Shown here: piece by piece, positions 1-7,678 of the stretch
Numbering within the stretch: the first letter of the stretch is position 1
Layout of the letters: each line of letters begins with the position of its first letter
DNA from: Clostridia bacterium
GTDB taxonomy: Bacteria; Bacillota; Clostridia; Christensenellales; Aristaeellaceae
NCBI GenBank assembly: GCA_017397895.1
Contig: JAFQHP010000061.1
Span: 1 to 53,072, forward strand
Direction of reading: 5' to 3'
DNA: 53,072 nucleotides
Made by a program: the position numbers and the translations under genes
Notes under the pieces: generated by a model
Told to the model about the DNA's origin: nothing
The model's database searches: none
Seen by the model: only the letters and a program-made list of their open reading frames with translations

Positions 1-264
1 ATTGCGCCTCTGTCTGTCCAAAGCAGTGAAAATGATACAGGACGCAAGTCCAAGGCAAACAACGGGATGCACATTACTGAAATTCGGCTGGGCTATATGC
101 CGGTTCTGTGCAAGGATAATCCGAACCAATGGGAGCTGCATCCGGTATGGGATTTCATAGGTAGTCGGATTCTTCCTCTTGAAACATATGATGTTCCCTG
201 CTATTCTCTCATGACCATTGACGCTGTGGATGGCACGATCATTGACCGAAACTACGGCTATTGA
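1..264 (+). CDS. secreted PepSY-like protein of unknown function, C-terminal fragment (copy 1 of 3)
   Basis: The frame is open from base 1, so this is the last 87 residues of a gene that begins outside the window. The tail carries the block LGYM...PVWDF...IDAVDGTIIDRNYGY, which also ends the next two proteins, so it is the first visible copy of a tandem family. The final element (a beta strand followed by D-G-T-I-I-D) resembles the end of PepSY-like domains. That resemblance is by eye, and no family is assigned with certainty. The full-length neighbours have signal peptides, so this copy was probably secreted too. Copy 2 starts 10 bases after its stop codon. Confidence 0.6.
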   Translation: MAPLSVQSSENDTGRKSKANNGMHITEIRLGYMPVLCKDNPNQWELHPVWDFIGSRILPLETYDVPCYSLMTIDAVDGTIIDRNYGY

Positions 265-274
265 GGTGAACAGA

Positions 275-1375
275 ATGAAGAAAGTGATTGCTATTTTGCT
301 TGCGCTGATGCTTCCGGTGTGCGCCGCAGCAGAGACGCTTCGTGAACAGGTCAATGCACCGGAACACATCATTGGCGAGTTCTACAGCAATAGCGGACAT
401 ACCGCTGTATTTGTAGACGCAAACATCGTCATTCCATCAGAAGATGCGTGCCATCGCTGGGAAGTGCACTCAAGGGTATTCACCACAGAGGAAGTTCGTC
501 AAGCTGCAGACCTGTTCATCGGAGAGGGACAGTGGCAATTTGAAAAAACAGGAACGACGGAACTGCACTTCCACTGCAATAACTTGCAAAGCAAACATCC
601 TACGTATGCCTGTGATGTGAACAGTTTGGAAATGACAGGGCTCTCACCGCAGAAATACCTGTTTGCCATGTATTCTGTTGTCGATATTCTGGGGCATGAT
701 TATCATCACTACAATGCCCTCTGGATGGAAGACCGTGTCGGAAACACATCACGCCAAGTTGGTGCTGTTGAAGATGCTCGGGCCAAAGCCGATTCCATCA
801 TTCAGGCACTATGGCCGGACATGGCATTCAGCAGCGTTGACCCGGAACTGAAAAACCTCAGCGGACGAACGCCGGATAAATACGGTTATCGGCTGTATTA
901 TAGCCGTATGGTGGAGGGCATACCGGTTACGTCTGTATACATGAGCGGAGCCGGAGATGCCCATGATGCCTCCTACATTCCACCGCTTCACTATGAACGG
1001 CTGTATGTCGATGTAGGAGCGGACGGCATTTTCTACATCAGTTATGCCTATCCAATCGAGATTGCAGGTCTGTTGGAGGAGAATGTATCCCTGCTGCCAT
1101 TTGATCGCATCTGGGAGGTCTTCGGCAGCATCGCGCCGATGACCATCGCATATCTGGAGGCCAACGAGAACAACGCACTGTACATTGATCGGATCGAACT
1201 GGGGTACATGTGCGTTCAGATGAAGGATGATCCTGCGCGTTATCAACTTCTGCCGGTGTGGGATTTCTTTGGCAGACGAACGATGGGAGAAGATACCTTT
1301 TCAGAACACAACTATCCCTATGTGACCATCAACGCTATCGACGGCACGGTGATTGACCGGAGCTATGGCTATTGA
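275..1375 (+). CDS. secreted PepSY-like protein of unknown function (copy 2 of 3)
   Basis: This is a 366-residue protein. The start at 275 is chosen because MKKVIAILLALMLPVCAAAE is a classical signal peptide and GAGGTG sits at 263-268; an upstream ATG at 218 would bury the signal inside copy 1. The mature part has no metal-binding or catalytic motif that I recognise. The C-terminus has IELGYM, LLPVWDFFG and ITINAIDGTVIDRSYGY-type elements shared with copies 1 and 3, resembling the ends of PepSY-like or DUF6034-like proteins (not verified). It is probably an extracytoplasmic accessory of the ABC transporter encoded downstream, judged only from its position in the same transcription unit. Confidence 0.75.
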   Translation: MKKVIAILLALMLPVCAAAETLREQVNAPEHIIGEFYSNSGHTAVFVDANIVIPSEDACHRWEVHSRVFTTEEVRQAADLFIGEGQWQFEKTGTTELHFHCNNLQSKHPTYACDVNSLEMTGLSPQKYLFAMYSVVDILGHDYHHYNALWMEDRVGNTSRQVGAVEDARAKADSIIQALWPDMAFSSVDPELKNLSGRTPDKYGYRLYYSRMVEGIPVTSVYMSGAGDAHDASYIPPLHYERLYVDVGADGIFYISYAYPIEIAGLLEENVSLLPFDRIWEVFGSIAPMTIAYLEANENNALYIDRIELGYMCVQMKDDPARYQLLPVWDFFGRRTMGEDTFSEHNYPYVTINAIDGTVIDRSYGY

Positions 1376-1385
1376 GGTGAAGATG

Positions 1386-2579
1386 ATGAAGAAGATGATT
1401 GCACTATTTCTTGCTATGCTGCTACTTGCTTCAAACGCGTCGGCAGGAACAGATTCCCAAATCAATGCCCCGGAGCATGTAGAGGAAGTATGCACTTCAT
1501 ATACAGGCAAGATCACCGTGACTATTGATGCAGATGTATATGTCCCGGATATTGACCGCGTCCCGATTTATTCGGCTGAGCGCAGGTTCTTCGAAATCGA
1601 TGAGCTTCTGGCCTTTGCTAACGCCGCATTCGGAGATCGTGAATACTTCGGTGACACGGAGTTTCAGTATGAGTTCATGGCTGCTGGAGATGAATCGACA
1701 TTCAACGAGGAATACTACACGATCTATATGGAAACGCCGCCTGTATCCGGTGCAAAGGACGAAAATGATAAATTCTATCTGTTTGCGGGAAATATTGTCA
1801 ATCTCGATCTCAACACATTTAGTGCGACTGCCCAACTCTATATGCCCCAGATCGAGGGCGAGGCCTTTTTCCTGAGCGACAACTGGGCCAATGCCCGCTT
1901 TGCCGATACTGCGCCCGAAGCCTGCATGTTAACATACGATGAAGCACGCAGGCTCTGCGATGAGACAGTGTCACAATTTGCACCTGGATTTACGTGTGTG
2001 GGGCAGGCAATCATGGGCAGCATGATCGCCGGGAATATCAATGAAGATACGCTCCCCGAATCCGAAAAAGAAGCATGGGTTTTGTACTATGCAAGAGAGC
2101 TGAATTTGCCGATTACCTATTGCTGTCACGGACCCGAACAAGGTGGCTTTGATATGTATACCCCTGTGTATAATGACGAGTTGATTACCATTGTAATCAA
2201 CGATGACGGCATACAGGAAATGTCCTTTAGGCATCCCAATGAGATTACCGGTGTAGTACGAGAGGATTGCGAGATACTGCCATTCGAACAAATCATGGAT
2301 GTAGCGCGAACGCTGCTTCCTCTCAAGGAAGGCTGGCTTGAGAAGCACTATGACGACATACGCATCAACATCTATGAGATACGCCTTGGTTATATGCGGG
2401 TGATTAGTCGGAATACGCAGGAATATGAATATATACCTGTATGGGATTTTTTCGGGATCGAGGAAATGCGTGGAACCAAAGGCGGAGAAATCATCGCATC
2501 TCAGGAGTTCCCGTATTACAGCTATCTGACCATCAACGCAATTGATGGTACTGTCATTGACCGCATGTACGGCTACTAA
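1386..2579 (+). CDS. secreted PepSY-like protein of unknown function (copy 3 of 3)
   Basis: This is a 397-residue paralogue of the preceding gene. Start 1386 keeps the same spacing to the GAGGTG box (1374-1379) as copy 2; ATG 1383 is the alternative. Residues 1-20 are a signal peptide (MKKMIALFLAMLLLASNASA). Both proteins begin the mature part with an N-A-P-E-H motif (QVNAPEHI and QINAPEHV) and end with YIPVWDFFG...LTINAIDGTVIDRMYGY, so they align end to end although the middle has diverged. The gene overlaps nothing and leads by 11 bases into an ABC-2 membrane protein. Function is unknown; a ligand-binding or chaperone role for the transporter is a guess. Confidence 0.75.
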   Translation: MKKMIALFLAMLLLASNASAGTDSQINAPEHVEEVCTSYTGKITVTIDADVYVPDIDRVPIYSAERRFFEIDELLAFANAAFGDREYFGDTEFQYEFMAAGDESTFNEEYYTIYMETPPVSGAKDENDKFYLFAGNIVNLDLNTFSATAQLYMPQIEGEAFFLSDNWANARFADTAPEACMLTYDEARRLCDETVSQFAPGFTCVGQAIMGSMIAGNINEDTLPESEKEAWVLYYARELNLPITYCCHGPEQGGFDMYTPVYNDELITIVINDDGIQEMSFRHPNEITGVVREDCEILPFEQIMDVARTLLPLKEGWLEKHYDDIRINIYEIRLGYMRVISRNTQEYEYIPVWDFFGIEEMRGTKGGEIIASQEFPYYSYLTINAIDGTVIDRMYGY

Positions 2580-2590
2580 GGAGCCATAGT

Positions 2591-3331
2591 ATGAAGTGCA
2601 TAATCTACGATTTTCGCCGCGCGATCACGGGGCGTTGGTTTCTTGTTGCCTTTTTTGCCTCGGTTGTGTCGCTGTACATGTCCATCGGCGATCAATCCTA
2701 CTACCTGATAAACATGCTGTCTGAAATGGAAATGTATGAGGACAGCTTCTGGCTCGACGCCGCAACATTGCTTTTGCAGGGAATGAAGGGCGACTTCGGT
2801 GTGATGATCCTACCTGCGCTGTCTGCACTGCCCTTTGCAGCACAGGCGTTGCAGGAGATCAAGAGCGGCGCTATCCGGCCAGCGGTCTTCCGTGTGGGAC
2901 GCAGAAGCTGGATCGCTGGAAAGCTGCTGTCCACATTTGCCAGCGGGATGCTGCTGCAAATCGCGGCTGCCATTGGCTTGCTGCTGGTATTCCACCTGAT
3001 GATGCTGATCTGTGCCGGGAGACTGTTCCCCATGGGAGATTTCGCCCCCGTCTTGGCAGTTCTGTTGCGCCGGATGCTCTGCGGCGGCATCTGGGCTGGT
3101 GTCGGTTGCCTGATTGCCCTGATGACAGAGACAACCTCTGCCGCATACCTTGCGCCGCTGTGTCTGTGCTATGCCATGGTCATGATCGGCACCCGTTTCT
3201 TCCCGGAAGCGATACTGCTCAATCCGTCCAACTGGCTTACAGGCGCATTCTGGCCTCTGCTGCTGGTGCTGGTTGTGCTTGCGACTGCACTTGCGTGGAT
3301 GCTGCGAAAGAAGGTGAACGCCTATGTGTAA
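2591..3331 (+). CDS. ABC-2 type transporter membrane subunit (first of pair)
   Basis: This is a 246-residue polytopic protein with about six hydrophobic segments: near residues 15-32, 70-90, 110-140, 160-180, 185-205 and 220-240. The short cytoplasmic turn between segments 2 and 3, R-V-G-R-R-S-W-I-A-G-K, is typical of ABC-2 permeases of the lantibiotic-immunity (EG) and antibiotic-export type. AAGGAG at 2578-2583 supports the start. It overlaps the next permease gene by 8 bases, and an ATPase gene follows, so the three genes probably form one heteromeric exporter. The substrate is unknown. Confidence 0.7.
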   Translation: MKCIIYDFRRAITGRWFLVAFFASVVSLYMSIGDQSYYLINMLSEMEMYEDSFWLDAATLLLQGMKGDFGVMILPALSALPFAAQALQEIKSGAIRPAVFRVGRRSWIAGKLLSTFASGMLLQIAAAIGLLLVFHLMMLICAGRLFPMGDFAPVLAVLLRRMLCGGIWAGVGCLIALMTETTSAAYLAPLCLCYAMVMIGTRFFPEAILLNPSNWLTGAFWPLLLVLVVLATALAWMLRKKVNAYV

Positions 3332-4229
3332 CCTCCGCGAAGCCTTCGTCTGCGCAGGGTGGAATCTGTACTCCCTGCGTAAGAATCCTCGTTTCTACAT
3401 GAGTCTGCTGCTGGGCTTCCTGCTTTGCTGGCTGCTGACGGACAAGACCATGGCGATCTCCCGCACCTACCTGACCAACATGCAGCTGCTGGAACCCTTC
3501 GTCTGGTGCTATGCAGACGATGACAGCATCCTCTTCTCTGCGCTGGTAATGATGCTGATGTTCTCAGCATTTCCCCGGCTGGATACACCTGCGACCTACC
3601 TGATCTTCCGCACCACGCGGCTGAACTGGCTGCTGGGGCAGATCATAACTGTATTCATCCTGACGCTGGGCTACTCGCTGATGATCCTCGTTTCCAGTAT
3701 GGTCATGTGCATTGGCTGCAATGTCTTTGTTGCAAACAACTGGTCTGAAACGGCGACCATGCTGTCCTTCTCTCCGGCATCATTTGAGGTTGCCCTGACC
3801 GTCATGCGAAAGACGGTCAAGCTGACAACGCCCTATGGCTGTGCCATACAGATCTTCCTGCTGCTGTTCCAGTATGTGCTGCTGATGTCCATGATCCAGC
3901 TGACCTTCACGGTGCTGAAAAGCCGCAAGGCTGGCATCATCGCTGCGCTGGTCATCAATTTCGCGGGGTATGTGCTGACGCCGGATCGCTTCATGACCTG
4001 GCTTCAGCTGCCGATGGAGATGCAGTATTACGCCAATCTGTTGTCTGCATGGCTGTCGCCCTTGCAGCATGCCACATACACCATGCACAACTTCGGCTAC
4101 GATCTGTTGCCCAGAGTTCATACGTCGTACCTGATTCTTGGCGGTATATCTGTGGCTCTGATGATCGTTTCAGCCATTGCTATGCGTAGGTTCTCTTTTA
4201 ACTTCACAGGAGGGTATTCTGATGAGTAA
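3324..4229 (+). CDS. ABC-2 type transporter membrane subunit (second of pair)
   Basis: This is a 301-residue protein with six or so membrane spans; the clearest lie near residues 25-45, 70-85, 105-130, 185-210, 215-235 and 270-292. The cytoplasmic loop F-R-T-T-R-L-N-W-L-L-G-Q matches the pattern of the partner permease. Its gene overlaps the upstream permease by 8 bases and the downstream ATPase by 8 bases. This implies translational coupling and a stoichiometric complex. No extracellular domain large enough to bind a protein substrate is visible. The likely role is export or extraction of a small peptide or lipid-like molecule, inferred from the class only. Confidence 0.65.
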   Translation: MCNLREAFVCAGWNLYSLRKNPRFYMSLLLGFLLCWLLTDKTMAISRTYLTNMQLLEPFVWCYADDDSILFSALVMMLMFSAFPRLDTPATYLIFRTTRLNWLLGQIITVFILTLGYSLMILVSSMVMCIGCNVFVANNWSETATMLSFSPASFEVALTVMRKTVKLTTPYGCAIQIFLLLFQYVLLMSMIQLTFTVLKSRKAGIIAALVINFAGYVLTPDRFMTWLQLPMEMQYYANLLSAWLSPLQHATYTMHNFGYDLLPRVHTSYLILGGISVALMIVSAIAMRRFSFNFTGGYSDE

Positions 4230-4947
4230 AGCATATAGCAGTTTCCGAAAACGTGAAGCTGAAACGCTGAAATTTATAAACAACTCTGATCCATCTATCG
4301 TGGTGCAAGTATTGCACCTCTATAAGGAATTTGGGTCTGAAACAGTTTTGAAGGATGTCAGCTTGTCTTTGGGAAAAGGTCAGATTCACGGTATTATCGG
4401 ACGTAATGGCAGCGGAAAAACTGTACTAATGAAGTGTATCTGCGGCTTTCTCAAGCCAACAATGGGAGCAGTTAGGGTGTTTGACAAGGTCATCAGCCAC
4501 GAAAGCGATTTTGCTCCAGATACAGGGATGCTGATTGAAACGCCTGGCTTTTTGCCGCATGAAACGGGAGTGAATAACCTCCTGTGGTTGGCAAGGCTGG
4601 GGAAAGGCGCTTCAAAAGAGCGGGTAAAGTCCCTAATAGAGATGGTCGGTCTTGATCCGGCCTTGCGGAAACCAGTCAGTCAGTACAGCCTCGGCATGCG
4701 CCAGCGCCTTGGTATTGCTCAGGCTTTGCTCGATGAACCTGCGCTGCTGATTCTGGACGAACCGATGAACGGACTGGACAAGAACGGCGTCCGCAGCATT
4801 CGTGATCTGCTAATGTCTCTGAAAACCCAAGGGAAGACAATTATTCTGGCCAGCCATTTTGCGCAGGACATTGATGAACTGTGCGATACTGTCTGCGAAA
4901 TGGATCAAGGCGTACTAACTCTGGTGCGCCACGAACACGGAGTGTGA
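4222..4947 (+). CDS. ABC transporter ATP-binding protein (ABC-2 export type)
   Basis: This is a 241-residue ATPase that would power the two preceding permeases. Start 4222 is favoured by AGGAGGG at 4208-4214, and the upstream in-frame ATG at 4177 lies within the permease gene. It has Walker A GRNGSGKT at residues 60-67, signature YSLGMRQR, Walker B LLILDEP and an H-loop ILASHF, so it looks catalytically intact. About 25 residues precede the first strand of the nucleotide-binding domain, slightly longer than usual for this family. Together with the permeases it resembles LanF-type immunity or CcmA-type export modules. Confidence 0.88.
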   Translation: MSKAYSSFRKREAETLKFINNSDPSIVVQVLHLYKEFGSETVLKDVSLSLGKGQIHGIIGRNGSGKTVLMKCICGFLKPTMGAVRVFDKVISHESDFAPDTGMLIETPGFLPHETGVNNLLWLARLGKGASKERVKSLIEMVGLDPALRKPVSQYSLGMRQRLGIAQALLDEPALLILDEPMNGLDKNGVRSIRDLLMSLKTQGKTIILASHFAQDIDELCDTVCEMDQGVLTLVRHEHGV

Positions 4948-4952
4948 AGAAC

Positions 4953-5177
4953 ATGAATAAGCCAATTTCTCAAATGGAACAGAAGTTTTGCACCTGCCTG
5001 ACTGATCATATGCTCCAGCACCATTTCCATGACCGGCAGGAGTTGGCATCAGCCCTTGAACTCCAGCCGACTGAAATGGATGAAATGAATCCTTCCGATC
5101 TGGCAGCGCGGATTTTCAAATACTGTGCCGTCAGACGGATTCCCCTGGATAGCGTCATCATGCAAATGGCGAAATAA
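4953..5177 (+). CDS. small cytoplasmic protein of unknown function, possible helix-turn-helix
   Basis: This is a 74-residue protein; the start at 4953 follows GTGTGAAGA just after the ATPase stop, five bases away. It is predicted mostly helical: an LTDHMLQHHF segment, a stretch ELASALELQPTEMDEM that resembles the turn-and-recognition part of a phage-like repressor, and an amphipathic tail. It has no signal peptide or membrane segment. The position as last gene before a strong terminator suggests it belongs to the ABC operon and might regulate it. I do not recognise a named family; the DNA-binding suggestion is weak. Confidence 0.55.
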   Translation: MNKPISQMEQKFCTCLTDHMLQHHFHDRQELASALELQPTEMDEMNPSDLAARIFKYCAVRRIPLDSVIMQMAK

Positions 5178-5206
5178 CCACATATGTAACTGAAACGGAA
5201 CAGATG

Positions 5207-5239
5207 GTCCGACGTCAAACGATTGGCGTCGGACTTTTT
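5207..5239 (+). terminator. intrinsic terminator after the ABC-2 operon
   Basis: A 12-bp stem (5207-5218 paired with 5223-5234, one wobble pair), a four-base ACGA loop and five T residues. It separates the first operon from the two-component genes. Confidence 0.88.
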
Positions 5240-5247
5240 CGTTGTAG

Positions 5248-5276
5248 TTGAAGGAAAAAGCGGAATTGAGTATAAT
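5248..5276 (+). promoter_or_regulatory. SigA-type promoter for the two-component operon
   Basis: TTGAAG at 5248-5253 and TATAAT at 5271-5276 with a 17-bp spacer, starting just after the preceding terminator. The response regulator starts 70 bases downstream. Confidence 0.75.
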
Positions 5277-5345
5277 AACAAAGAAGAAGCATAATGCCCC
5301 TCTTGCTATTGAACGGTACATCAACCGAAAGGAAACACAACAGAA

Positions 5346-6014
5346 ATGGTATCGCAGACATATACACTGATGCTGGTCGAAGATGATCAGGCTCTCCGCA
5401 GTGGATTGCGTGAGCTGTTTGAACGTGAAGGCTATCGCGTTGTTGCGGCCTCTTGTGTACAAGAAGCCTGCAACCTTTTTGACGCACACATCCACCTGAT
5501 CGTTCTGGATGTTACGTTGCCCGATGGTAATGGCGTGGCTCTGTGTCAGGAGTGGCGCAATCAGGGCGTCACTACGCCGATCCTTTTCCTTACGGCCAAG
5601 GATGAAGAGTTTGATGTCGTGCGCGGCCTGGACGCCGGTGGCAACGATTATGTGACCAAGCCCTTCCGCATGATGGAGCTGCTCAGCCGCATCCGTGCGC
5701 TGCTGCGTACCAGCCGCAGTCAGGTTTCCACCACACTTTCCCGCAGCGGAGTCGAAGTGGATCAGGAACACATGCAGGTTCGCAAGAATGGTGAACTGCT
5801 GCAGCTGACGCTGACCGAGTATCGTATCCTGCTGGTGCTGATCCAGCGAAACACTATCGTTCCGCGCAATGTCCTGCTGGAAGCACTGTGGGATGTAGAC
5901 AGCAAGTTCATTGATGATAACACGCTGTCTGTGCATGTGAGCCGCCTGCGTGAAAAGATCGGTGCTGAGCATATCAAGACCATTCGAGGGGTGGGATATC
6001 AGTGGGCGGATTGA
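5346..6014 (+). CDS. OmpR/PhoB-family response regulator
   Basis: This is a 222-residue transcription factor. The N-terminal receiver domain has acidic residues VEDD (11-14), the phospho-acceptor Asp55 in LIVLDVTLPDG, Thr in FLTAKDE and Lys in VTKPF. The C-terminal winged helix (about 125-220) ends with the usual R-G-V-G-Y-x-W signature. Its stop overlaps the histidine kinase start by 13 bases, giving a coupled pair. The probable target is the repeat-rich region at 6909-6953 in front of the FtsX-type ABC genes. Regulators of this arrangement (BceR or VanR type) usually respond to cell-envelope stress; the stimulus here is unknown. Confidence 0.9.
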   Translation: MVSQTYTLMLVEDDQALRSGLRELFEREGYRVVAASCVQEACNLFDAHIHLIVLDVTLPDGNGVALCQEWRNQGVTTPILFLTAKDEEFDVVRGLDAGGNDYVTKPFRMMELLSRIRALLRTSRSQVSTTLSRSGVEVDQEHMQVRKNGELLQLTLTEYRILLVLIQRNTIVPRNVLLEALWDVDSKFIDDNTLSVHVSRLREKIGAEHIKTIRGVGYQWAD

Positions 6015-6883
6015 TCGCAGCGGTTGTGATCCTGGCGATTGCGCTGATCGTATTGCTGATCGTGCATCTGCTGCAGCGTCGTCGTATCAAGAGATTGGCA
6101 GAGCAGATGGAATCCTTTCTGGTGTCCGGCAGCGATCCACTCAAATTCTCCGTGCAGGAGGATGCTCTGGCTCCCTTGCAGAACGCAGCTGCCGAACTGG
6201 AAAACCAGGTGCTATTGGCACGGGATCAGAAGAAGGAAGAACGCCGCGCCACCCGTGATCTGACGGCAGACATTTCCCATCAGCTGAAGACTCCGCTGGC
6301 TTCCCTGCGCCTGTTCTGCGAGATGGACGAAAGCGCCCATGTCAATGAGCAGCTTTCCCAGATCGAGCGCATGGAAAGGTTGATCCAATCCCTGCTGCGG
6401 CTGGAGCGGCTGTGTGCAGACGGCTATGAGTTTACGTTTGCCGAACAGGATATGGCGTCGCTTGTGCGGGAGTCCTGGCAGGGACTTGCGTCTGTCTATC
6501 CCAACAAGCAACTGAGGATTGAGGGCAACGCCACCATCCGCTGCGACGAGAAGTGGATGGGAGAAGCATACCTGAACCTGCTGAAAAATGCCTGTGAGCA
6601 TACGCCGGAGGACGGCGAGATCACCGTGCATCTGGAACAGAGTGATACTGCGTTCTTCTGCTCTGTTTCTGACAATGGCGGTGGTGTAGATGCGAAGGAC
6701 CTGCCGCATCTGTTTGATCGTTTCTATCGCGCTCACAGCCGGGAAACGAAGGGTGCAGGCATCGGCCTTTCTATCGTCAAGGAGATCATTCGCCGTCACC
6801 ACGGCAGTATCTATGCTGAGAATATCCCTGGCGGACTCAGGATGAATATTACCCTTCCGATTCTACAAATGATCCGTACATAA
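6002..6883 (+). CDS. sensor histidine kinase with no extracytoplasmic sensor domain
   Basis: This is a 293-residue kinase starting at GTG 6002, eight bases after GAGGGGTG (5986-5993). Only one membrane segment is visible (residues 3-23), followed directly by a charged linker. The H-box ISHQLKTPLA places the phospho-accepting His at residue 93. The ATP-binding domain has NLLKNACEHTPEDG, DNGGGV, FDRFYRAH and GAGIGLSIVKEI motifs, all intact. With no PAS, HAMP or periplasmic domain, it must receive its signal through the membrane segment or a partner. The downstream FtsX-type transporter is the obvious candidate, by analogy with BceS. Confidence 0.9.
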   Translation: MGGLIAAVVILAIALIVLLIVHLLQRRRIKRLAEQMESFLVSGSDPLKFSVQEDALAPLQNAAAELENQVLLARDQKKEERRATRDLTADISHQLKTPLASLRLFCEMDESAHVNEQLSQIERMERLIQSLLRLERLCADGYEFTFAEQDMASLVRESWQGLASVYPNKQLRIEGNATIRCDEKWMGEAYLNLLKNACEHTPEDGEITVHLEQSDTAFFCSVSDNGGGVDAKDLPHLFDRFYRAHSRETKGAGIGLSIVKEIIRRHHGSIYAENIPGGLRMNITLPILQMIRT

Positions 6884-6907
6884 GGCGCTGAAACAGGCGC
6901 CTTTTTT
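6882..6907 (+). terminator. intrinsic terminator after the histidine kinase
   Basis: A seven-bp stem (6882-6888 with 6897-6903), an eight-base loop and a run of T residues immediately after the kinase stop codon. Confidence 0.7.
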
Positions 6908-6908
6908 C

Positions 6909-6966
6909 TTACCTTACGAAATCGTAAGGTAAAAGTCACCTGAACGTAAGGTAGGCCTGTTACGAT
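6909..6966 (+). promoter_or_regulatory. putative response-regulator binding region and promoter of the FtsX-type ABC operon
   Basis: A perfect 11-bp inverted repeat (6909-6919 and 6922-6932, AA centre) contains the element CGTAAGGTA at 6923-6931. The same nine bases recur at 6945-6953, exactly 22 bp further on, which is two helical turns on one DNA face. TACGAT at 6961-6966 is a likely -10, with no good -35, as expected of an activator-dependent promoter. Tandem sites with this spacing are typical for OmpR-family regulators. Assignment to the adjacent regulator is inferred. Confidence 0.6.
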
Positions 6967-6991
6967 AGACATGCAAGGAGGTATTTGCACT

Positions 6992-7678
6992 ATGGAAATC
7001 ATTCGCTCTGAATCTCTCAGCAAAGTCTACCATACGGGCGAAAACAAGGTTTACGCCCTGAATAATGTATCCTTGTCCATTGAGCAGGGCAGCTTTACCG
7101 CCATCACCGGCCCCAGCGGCAGCGGCAAATCTACGCTGCTTCATTTGCTGAGCGGTCTGGATCATCCCACTGACGGCAAGGTGATCTATCAGGACGCTGA
7201 TCTGTACAAGTATAAGGATAACCAGCTGGCTGTGTTGCGTCGCCGTCGCTTTGGTTTTGTGTTCCAGAGCTATAATCTGGTGCGCGAACTGACCGGCTGG
7301 GAGAACATTCTGCTGCCTGTGATGCTGGATAACCGCAAGGCAGATGAAGAACATCTGAACCGTATCATTGATCTGCTGGGCATCCGGGATCGTCTGTCCC
7401 ACTTGCCCGGAGCCATGTCCGGTGGTCAGCAGCAGCGCATCAGCATTGCCCGTGCGCTGGCGAATAAGCCTGCGATCCTGTTTGCGGACGAACCCACCGG
7501 CAATCTGGACGGCAAGAGCGGCCGCGAAGTGCTGACACTGCTTCGTCAGGTGAACCGTGAGCTGGGCATCACGCTGGTGTTGGTCACCCATGATCTGAAT
7601 GTGGCTGAACAGGCAGATCGCATTATCCAGCTGGAAGACGGCAAGATTGCCAGGGATAGCGAGGTGGGGAACGCATGA
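6992..7678 (+). CDS. ABC transporter ATP-binding protein, MacB/LolD/BceA type
   Basis: This is a 228-residue ATPase. Start 6992 follows AAGGAGG at 6975-6981; the ATG at 6971 would include the ribosome site in the protein. Walker A is GPSGSGKST at residues 40-48, the signature is MSGGQQQRISIARAL, Walker B is ILFADEPTGNLD and the switch His is in VTHDL. The E-P-T-G-N-L-D form is diagnostic for ATPases that drive FtsX-type permeases by mechanotransmission. Its stop overlaps the permease ATG (ATGA), so the two are coupled. Confidence 0.95.
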   Translation: MEIIRSESLSKVYHTGENKVYALNNVSLSIEQGSFTAITGPSGSGKSTLLHLLSGLDHPTDGKVIYQDADLYKYKDNQLAVLRRRRFGFVFQSYNLVRELTGWENILLPVMLDNRKADEEHLNRIIDLLGIRDRLSHLPGAMSGGQQQRISIARALANKPAILFADEPTGNLDGKSGREVLTLLRQVNRELGITLVLVTHDLNVAEQADRIIQLEDGKIARDSEVGNA

